42,069 nucleotides of DNA, from NCBI GenBank assembly GCA_036263155.1, contig DATAHN010000010.1, forward strand, positions 1 through 42,069, given 5' to 3'. The stretch is from DASUBN01 sp036263155 (GTDB lineage: Bacteria > Pseudomonadota > Gammaproteobacteria > Natronospirales > REEB76). The notes under the pieces were generated by a model. It made no database searches. It was not told the origin of the DNA and worked only from the letters and a program-made list of their open reading frames with translations. Positions 34,756 to 42,069 of the stretch are shown piece after piece; within the stretch, counting starts at the first letter, position 1, and every line of letters begins with the position of its first letter. Position numbers and translations under genes: made by a program.

Positions 34756-35117
34756 ACATGCGCACTCCCGCCCTCGTCGCATCCCTCCTCCTGCTCGGCG
34801 CCTGCGCCCACGCGCCCGTGACCGGCATCGAGGCCGCCATGCATCCCGAAGGCACCCAGCAGGTGGGCTGGCAGCAGGTCACCACCGGCGACGGTGATCC
34901 ATTGTTCGTGGTGCGTAGCGCCGGCGGCGGCGACTACGCCGAGATGGTGCGGGTCGCCACCACCCATGCCGCCGAACTCTGCCCGGACGGCTATCGCGTG
35001 CTCGACCTGGAAGGCAACGACCAGCCGCAGGTAGACACCCTGAGCCCGCGCTTCGTGCTCGCCTCCGAGGTGCGCCTCAAGGTGCACTGCTACGACAAGG
35101 ACGCGGACAAGCCCTGA
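34752..35117 (+). CDS. Small predicted lipoprotein of unknown function
   Basis: A 121-residue protein with a lipoprotein signal (LLLLGAC, lipidated Cys18). The mature part has two further cysteines, in AAELCPDGYRVLDLEG and in RLKVHCYD, that could form a disulfide. I do not recognise the family; the pattern of a conserved LCPDGYRVL segment followed by a beta-strand ending in KVHC recalls small secreted gammaproteobacterial lipoproteins annotated only as hypothetical. The start overlaps the purB stop (ATGA); an ATG two codons on (34758) is also possible. Co-translation with purB is odd for an envelope protein and probably reflects operon packing. Confidence 0.75.
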   Translation: MNMRTPALVASLLLLGACAHAPVTGIEAAMHPEGTQQVGWQQVTTGDGDPLFVVRSAGGGDYAEMVRVATTHAAELCPDGYRVLDLEGNDQPQVDTLSPRFVLASEVRLKVHCYDKDADKP

Positions 35118-35133
35118 CCGCGGCCGGCCTTCC

Positions 35134-36297
35134 GTGGCCGAGGTCTCCACGCTGCTCGGCGGCCTGACGCCACGCGAGTTCCTGCAGCAGCACTGGCAGC
35201 GCAAGCCATTGCTGGTGCGCGGTGCTTTCCCGGACATCGTTTCCCCGCTCACGCCCGCCGAGCTCGCCGGCCTCGCCTGCGAGGAAGGTGTCGAGTCGCG
35301 CCTGGTGGAGCAGACCAGGAAGGCGCCGGGCTGGAAGCTGCGGCACGGGCCGTTCCTGCACAAGGATTTCAAGAAGCTCCCCAAGACTCGCTGGACCCTG
35401 CTGGTGCAGGACGTGGATAAGCACGTGCCGGCAGTGGCGACACTTTTACAGCCGTTCCGCTTCATCCCCGATTGGCGCATCGACGACATCATGGTGAGCT
35501 ACGCCGCCGACGGCGGCTCGGTAGGCCCGCACGTAGATGCCTATGACGTGTTCCTGTTGCAGGTGGAAGGCATGCGCCGCTGGGACATCCATACCGCCCC
35601 GCAGCCGGAGCACACCGCTCCCGGGCTCGAACTCAAGCAGGTAGAGCCGTTCGAGCCGGAGGAGAGCTGGCTGCTGATGCCGGGCGACATGCTGTACCTG
35701 CCGCCGGGCGTCGCGCACCACGGCGTCGCCTTCGGCGAGTGCCTGACTTACTCTGTCGGCTTCCGCGCGCCGACCCAGACGGAACTGCTGGCGGATTTCG
35801 CCGCGGACCTGATGCAGGGCGCCGATGCGAACGTCCGCTACACCGATCCCGACCTCGTGCCGGCAGCGAACCCGGGCGAGCTCAAGCTGGAGGCGCGCGC
35901 CCGCGCCCGCCAGATGCTGCGCGCGCACCTGCGGCCCTCCGACGACCAACTCGACGTGTGGTTCGGCCGCTTCATCACCGAGCCCAAGCCCTGGCTCAAG
36001 CCCGTGCCGGCCGCGCGCCGCACCAGTCTCGCCAAGCTCAAGGCCGGCCTCACGCGTCGCAACCTCGCTTGGCACCCTGCGGTGCGGGTGGCCTGGTTCG
36101 GCGTGCGCCAGTCTTGCCACCTGTTCGTTGACGGCAAGCACTATCCCCTGCCCGAGAAACTCGCGGCCTTCGCCGAGCTCCTGGGTGAAGCCCGCAACCT
36201 GGACGGCGAGAAGCTGCTCCGGCTCGTGGACCATCCTGAGATCGCGCCGCTGCTGCTGGAGTGGCTGGACGCGGGCCAGCTCGAGTGGAACCCATGA
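35134..36297 (+). CDS. roxA: 50S ribosomal protein L16 arginine 3-hydroxylase (JmjC/cupin)
   Basis: A 387-residue 2-oxoglutarate/Fe(II) oxygenase of the RoxA/YcfD type, which hydroxylates an Arg of ribosomal protein L16. Iron ligands are His133 and Asp135 (GPHVDAYDVFLLQV) and His195 (GVAHHG). Their spacing equals that of E. coli YcfD His125/Asp127/His187. The C-terminal half (about 215-387) forms the dimerisation and winged-helix region of this family. The start is GTG 35134, 16 bp after the lipoprotein stop. In E. coli this gene also lies near purB. Confidence 0.9.
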   Translation: MAEVSTLLGGLTPREFLQQHWQRKPLLVRGAFPDIVSPLTPAELAGLACEEGVESRLVEQTRKAPGWKLRHGPFLHKDFKKLPKTRWTLLVQDVDKHVPAVATLLQPFRFIPDWRIDDIMVSYAADGGSVGPHVDAYDVFLLQVEGMRRWDIHTAPQPEHTAPGLELKQVEPFEPEESWLLMPGDMLYLPPGVAHHGVAFGECLTYSVGFRAPTQTELLADFAADLMQGADANVRYTDPDLVPAANPGELKLEARARARQMLRAHLRPSDDQLDVWFGRFITEPKPWLKPVPAARRTSLAKLKAGLTRRNLAWHPAVRVAWFGVRQSCHLFVDGKHYPLPEKLAAFAELLGEARNLDGEKLLRLVDHPEIAPLLLEWLDAGQLEWNP

Positions 36298-36722
36298 ACG
36301 CGGACTTCCGCATCCGCGTCGCCGACTGGGAACGGGAGCGCGAGGCCATGCGTGCCGTGCGCACCGAAGTGTTCATCCAGGAGCAGCACATCCTGCCCCA
36401 GGACGAGTGGGACGAGCTCGACCCCCTGTGCGTGCACTTGCTGGCGTTGGATGCCGAGGGTGCGCCGGTCGGCACCGGCCGCCTCACCCCCGACGGGCAG
36501 ATCGGCCGGATGGCGGTGCTCAAGGCGCGGCGCGGGCGGGGCATCGGCACCGCCCTGCTGCGGACCCTGCTGGACTCGGCGCAGCAACGCGGCCTCAAGG
36601 CCTGCCGCTTGAACGCCCAGGACCATGCCATCGGCTTCTATGCACGCCACGGCTTCACCGTTTACGATGAGGGCTTCCTGGAAGGCGGCATCCCGCACCG
36701 CCGAATGCGCAAGGACCTCTAG
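36294..36722 (+). CDS. GNAT-family N-acetyltransferase
   Basis: A 142-residue acetyltransferase of the ElaA/YjcF-like group. The N-terminal REREAMRAVRTEVFIQEQ is the usual first strand-helix of these proteins. The acetyl-CoA loop is IGRMAVLKARRGRGIGTAL, and NAQDHAIGFYARHGF is the C-terminal motif B. The substrate is unknown. The start at 36294 overlaps the roxA stop by four bases; the frame extending upstream to 36261 lies in roxA. Confidence 0.88.
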   Translation: MNADFRIRVADWEREREAMRAVRTEVFIQEQHILPQDEWDELDPLCVHLLALDAEGAPVGTGRLTPDGQIGRMAVLKARRGRGIGTALLRTLLDSAQQRGLKACRLNAQDHAIGFYARHGFTVYDEGFLEGGIPHRRMRKDL

Positions 36723-37217
36723 ATGGAGACGCCGCGCGAAGACAACTACCGCAGACTCGAGACCCTGGCGGACAACCGCGAGGCCTCGGTGGCCGTGGCC
36801 TCGGTCGCGAAGCGCGATCTCGTGCTGTTCAGCCATGACCTGGAGCCCATGCTCTACGACAAGGAGGAGTTCATCGCCGCGGTGCAGACACTCGCCACCC
36901 GTTCGCGCATGAGCCGCATCCGCGTGGTGAGCATCGACCCCGGCCCAGCCATCCGCGCGGGGCACAGGCTGGTGGCGCTGGCGCAGCGCTTCAGCTCCTA
37001 TATAGAAGTGCGGCGCGCCTCCCGCGACCACGCGAGCCTCGCGGAGACCTACCTCGTGGCGGACTCGACCGCGCTGCTGCTGCGTCCCGTTGCAACACGT
37101 TACGAGGGCTATGCCGACCTGCACGCGCCCTTCGAGGCTCGCCAGCAGCTCCAGGGGTTCGAGGAGATATGGGAGAAGGCCGAGCCCGATCCCGAGTTCC
37201 GGCGGCTGGGGATATAG
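36723..37217 (+). CDS. Protein of unknown function paired with the GNAT acetyltransferase
   Basis: A 164-residue soluble protein beginning at the base after the GNAT stop. I cannot name a function. Visible features are an N-terminal ETLADNREASVAVASVAKRDLVLFSHDLEPMLYD segment (quoted as two parts: ETLADNREASVAVASV, then AKRDLVLFSHDLEPMLYD), an alternating strand/helix pattern, SRIRVVSIDPGPAIRAGHR in the middle and a GYADLHAPFEARQ stretch near the end. This is reminiscent of a phospholipase-D-like half domain without the HKD motif. From memory, a small domain of this type (DUF7931) occurs beside or fused to GNAT enzymes in gammaproteobacteria; I have not been able to check that. Confidence 0.7.
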   Translation: METPREDNYRRLETLADNREASVAVASVAKRDLVLFSHDLEPMLYDKEEFIAAVQTLATRSRMSRIRVVSIDPGPAIRAGHRLVALAQRFSSYIEVRRASRDHASLAETYLVADSTALLLRPVATRYEGYADLHAPFEARQQLQGFEEIWEKAEPDPEFRRLGI

Positions 37218-37223
37218 GTCGTC

Positions 37224-37697
37224 ATGGTCTGGAAGCCGCACGTCACGGTTGCTGCGATCGCGGAACAGGATGGCCGCTTCCTCGTAGTGGAAGAGGAAGT
37301 CCGCGGCCGCCGCGTCTTCAACAACCCGGCTGGTCACCTGGAACCGGGCGAAAGCTTCCTGGAGGCTGTCCAGCGCGAAGCCCTGGAAGAGACCGGCTGG
37401 GAGTTCACGCCGGACGCCGTCACCGGCATCTACCTGTGGAAGAATCCCGAGCTGGACGCGACCTTCGTGCGGGTGGCCTTCCACGGGTGCTGCGCGAGGC
37501 ACCACGCAGGCCGCGCGCTGGACAAGGGTATCGTCGGCCCACACTGGCTGAGCCGGGCTGAGCTCGCGGACGGCACGCGGCCGCTGCGCAGTCCCATGGT
37601 ACTGCGTTGCATCGACGACGCGCTGGCCGGCCGGCGCTACCCGCTGGACCTCTTGAGCCATGTCACGGACCTGGACTCGACCCTCGAAGACGCCTGA
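37224..37697 (+). CDS. nudJ: Nudix hydrolase NudJ (HMP-PP/thiamine-PP phosphatase type)
   Basis: A 157-residue Nudix protein with an exact Nudix box: Gly37, Glu43, Arg51-Glu52, Glu55-Glu56 and Gly58 (GHLEPGESFLEAVQREALEE). MVWKPHVTVAAIAEQDGRFL and the downstream LWKNPELDATFVRVAFHG match NudJ (153 residues in E. coli), which releases phosphate from hydroxymethylpyrimidine diphosphate and other nucleotides. It is followed 26 bp later by mnmA; the two are also neighbours in E. coli, in the opposite order, supporting the assignment. Confidence 0.9.
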   Translation: MVWKPHVTVAAIAEQDGRFLVVEEEVRGRRVFNNPAGHLEPGESFLEAVQREALEETGWEFTPDAVTGIYLWKNPELDATFVRVAFHGCCARHHAGRALDKGIVGPHWLSRAELADGTRPLRSPMVLRCIDDALAGRRYPLDLLSHVTDLDSTLEDA

Positions 37698-37723
37698 AGC
37701 GCGCCGGCGCTAGACTATCCCGC

Positions 37724-38866
37724 ATGGCTTCCCCCTCCTCCACCCGCGTTATCGTCGGCCTCTCCGGCGGCGTGGACTCCGCCGTGGCCGCGCTGCTCCT
37801 GAAGCGCGAGGGCCATGCGGTGGAAGGCCTGTTCATGGACAACTGGGAGGACGGCGAGGACGAGAGCTACTGCACCGCAGCCGAGGACTTTCAGGATGCG
37901 CGCCAGGTGTGCGAGACCCTCGGCATCCCGCTGCACAAGGTGAACTTCGCCGCCGAGTACCGGGAGCGGGTGTTCAATCACTTCCTGGAGGGCTACGCCG
38001 CAGGCTGGACACCCAACCCGGACGTGCTCTGCAACAGCGAGATCAAGTTCAAGGCCTTCCTGGACCATGCGCTGCGCCTCGGTGCCGGGCACATCGCCAC
38101 CGGCCACTACGCGCGCCTCGCGCCGGGGCCGGCGGGTGTGAAGCTCCTGAAGGCGCTGGACGGCGCCAAGGACCAAAGCTACTTCCTGCACGCGGTGACC
38201 CAGGCGGCGCTGCAGCGGGCGCTCTTCCCCCTGGGCGGGCTACTCAAGACCGACACCCGCGCCCTGGCGAAGGAAGCCGGATTCGCGAACCACGCCAAGA
38301 AGGACAGCACCGGCATCTGCTTCATCGGCGAGCGGCGCTTCTCTGAGTTCCTGGGCAAGTACCTGCCAGCCCAGCCGGGCGAGATCGTCACCCCCGATGG
38401 CAAGGTGCTGGGCCGGCACAACGGCCTCATGTTCTACACTCTCGGCCAGCGCTCCGGCATCGGCATCGGAGGGCGGCGGGAAGGCACGGACGAGCCTTGG
38501 TATGTGGCTGGCAAGGACATGGCGCGCAACCGCTTGTTGGTGGTGCAGGGCCACGACCATCCGCTGCTCTTGAGCGACGGGCTTACCGCCGGACGGCTGC
38601 ACTGGATCGCCGGGGCGGCACCGGCCCTGCCGTTGCACTGCGCCGCCAAGACCCGCTACCGGCAGGTGGACCAGCCCTGCACGCTCGTGCGCATCGCCGA
38701 CGGCCGTGCCCGGGTGGAGTTCGAGCAGCCGCAGCGTGCCGTGACCCCGGGGCAGTACGCCGTGTTCTACGCGGGGGACGAGTGCCTGGGTGGCGGCGTG
38801 ATCGAGGCCCCACCACAGCCGGCGGATGCGCCACACGTGGCCGCGGTCGAACTGTCTCGGGCCTGA
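37724..38866 (+). CDS. mnmA: tRNA-specific 2-thiouridylase MnmA
   Basis: A 380-residue enzyme that thiolates U34 of tRNA-Lys, -Glu and -Gln using sulfur relayed from IscS/Tus. It has the PP-loop SGGVDSAVAA, the catalytic Cys103 (NPDVLCNSEIKF) and Cys199 (STGICFIGER), and the DQSYFLHAVTQAALQRALFP segment; E. coli equivalents are Cys102 and Cys199. The start ATG 37724 is chosen over the open frame from 37607, whose extra part is Arg/Pro-rich and lies in nudJ. It is the last gene of the purB operon. Confidence 0.96.
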   Translation: MASPSSTRVIVGLSGGVDSAVAALLLKREGHAVEGLFMDNWEDGEDESYCTAAEDFQDARQVCETLGIPLHKVNFAAEYRERVFNHFLEGYAAGWTPNPDVLCNSEIKFKAFLDHALRLGAGHIATGHYARLAPGPAGVKLLKALDGAKDQSYFLHAVTQAALQRALFPLGGLLKTDTRALAKEAGFANHAKKDSTGICFIGERRFSEFLGKYLPAQPGEIVTPDGKVLGRHNGLMFYTLGQRSGIGIGGRREGTDEPWYVAGKDMARNRLLVVQGHDHPLLLSDGLTAGRLHWIAGAAPALPLHCAAKTRYRQVDQPCTLVRIADGRARVEFEQPQRAVTPGQYAVFYAGDECLGGGVIEAPPQPADAPHVAAVELSRA

Positions 38867-38875
38867 TGCTTACCT

Positions 38876-38881
38876 TATAAT
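38876..38881 (+). promoter_or_regulatory. Candidate -10 box for acnA
   Basis: A perfect TATAAT, 83 bp before the acnA ATG and directly after the mnmA stop. The -35 region inside the mnmA tail is poor, so an activator or alternative sigma factor may be involved. The acnA ribosome site CCGGAGG lies just before 38965. Confidence 0.45.
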
Positions 38882-38964
38882 AAGCGGCTCAAGACATCCC
38901 TTCCCGACGGCACGTCCGCGTCTACCGGCCCCGACGGGGAAATCCATCCCTAACCGGAGGCGTC

Positions 38965-41616
<2,652 letters not shown>

Positions 41617-41638
41617 GGACTGCGCAGGATGAAGAAGC

Positions 41639-41666
41639 AAAAAGCCCCGCTCACGCGGGGCTTTTT
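41639..41666. terminator. Bidirectional terminator between acnA and the outer-membrane protein gene
   Basis: AAAAAGCCCCGC and GCGGGGCTTTTT form a perfect stem with loop TCAC (GC core 41644-41650 with 41655-41661). A-run and T-run flank it, so it can end both the acnA message and the convergent minus-strand gene, whose stop is 21 bp away. Confidence 0.93.
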
Positions 41667-41686
41667 ATTTGACCAGTAGGTTCCGC

Positions 41687-42069
41687 TCAGAATGAGTAGC
41701 GCAACCCAATACGAGTCTCTTCGGTGGTGAACTGGGAGCGCTCATAGGTGACGTCCACGCTGAAACCGTAATCGAGTTTCTTCATCACCCGCAGGCCGTA
41801 GAGGAAGACCTCACCCTGGTCGTCCTTGAGGAGCACCTTGCCCGGCTCGCCCGCCTTCCAGGCCATCTCTCCCGCCAGCACCGCGAGGTAGAGCTGCGGC
41901 GCCACTTCGTAGCGCGCCACCATCACAGCGGAATAGCCCTTGAGGCTGGGGCAGGAGAAGCGCGTGGCGTTGTCCGGGCAGTAGTGGATGCCGCCGCAGG
42001 CGAACGGCGGCTGCCCCGGTGCGCAGCTGCCGCTGGTGTTCTGGTAGAACGCGGTGGGCGCGCCGTAGT
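41687..42069 (-). CDS. Outer-membrane beta-barrel protein, C-terminal part (cut by window edge)
   Basis: About 126 codons are visible in an uninterrupted minus-strand frame that enters from beyond 42069; the N-terminus is missing. The final strands alternate polar and hydrophobic residues and end IGLRYSF, the terminal Phe signal recognised by the BAM complex. The visible part begins with a loop containing four cysteines within about 30 residues (SGSC, FAC, HYC, FSC), unusual for a barrel loop. The ATG at 41926 is internal, not a start. Family unknown. Confidence 0.75.
   Translation of the reverse strand, partial: YGAPTAFYQNTSGSCAPGQPPFACGGIHYCPDNATRFSCPSLKGYSAVMVARYEVAPQLYLAVLAGEMAWKAGEPGKVLLKDDQGEVFLYGLRVMKKLDYGFSVDVTYERSQFTTEETRIGLRYSF

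Overview
The window is about 42 kb of GC-rich (about two thirds G+C by eye), densely packed bacterial chromosome. The organism is almost certainly a gammaproteobacterium. The strongest evidence is the order uvrY - uvrC - pgsA - tRNA-Gly(GCC) - tRNA-Cys(GCA) - tRNA-Leu(UAA), which is the E. coli uvrY-uvrC-pgsA-glyW-cysT-leuZ order. A second set of E. coli neighbours (roxA, purB, mnmA, nudJ, rluE, icd) is also present but rearranged. A ccm system for c-type cytochromes, a glyoxylate shunt, RoxA, a class II DAHP synthase and a saccharopine-type lysine pathway suggest a respiratory, free-living, high-GC lineage. I cannot name the genus. I see no phage, transposon, CRISPR array or plasmid gene.

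Layout. 1-246: 5' end of cfa, leaving the window leftward. 247-850: gene-free, with an AT-rich core. 851-3103: PilZ-domain protein and an M49-like lipoprotein peptidase (+). 3110-10277: the whole cytochrome c maturation operon on the minus strand (ccmABCDE, a small cytochrome c, ccmFGHI), abutting tRNA-Leu. 10285-14476: three tRNA genes, pgsA, uvrC, a family 5 uracil-DNA glycosylase and uvrY (-). 14570-19068: icd, aceA and aceB (-), with a divergent LysR gene at 19142 (+) followed by rluE. 20587-21939: class II DAHP synthase (-). 22135-24849: saccharopine dehydrogenase and aminoadipate-semialdehyde dehydrogenase (+), then a strong terminator. 24925-25936: uppP, followed by a second diverged copy of only its last 33 codons. 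25940-31800: dinB-like, single-domain asparaginase, PlpD-type patatin autotransporter, degV-like, mazG and nudL (-). 31839-33233: fumC (-). 33388-38866: a tight seven-gene operon purB, lipoprotein, roxA, GNAT, unknown, nudJ, mnmA (+). 38965-41616: acnA (+) with a terminator. 41687-42069: C-terminus of an outer-membrane protein (-).

How the genes work together. Central carbon metabolism is over-represented: isocitrate lyase, malate synthase, isocitrate dehydrogenase, fumarase C and aconitase A all lie within 27 kb. The LysR gene beside aceBA is the obvious candidate regulator. The ccm operon makes the periplasmic haem-ligation machinery and carries its own small cytochrome c. DNA repair (UdgB plus UvrC) is translationally coupled behind the Gac/Uvr response regulator.

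Most of the window is housekeeping, and I do not see an obvious new multi-gene system. The observations that most deserve a second look are the tRNA-Leu/ccmA junction, an AT-rich hairpin patch inside ccmA, the duplicated uppP tail, a CsrA-type hairpin before uvrY, non-canonical cofactor residues in isocitrate dehydrogenase, and the PlpD/half-asparaginase/DinB operon.
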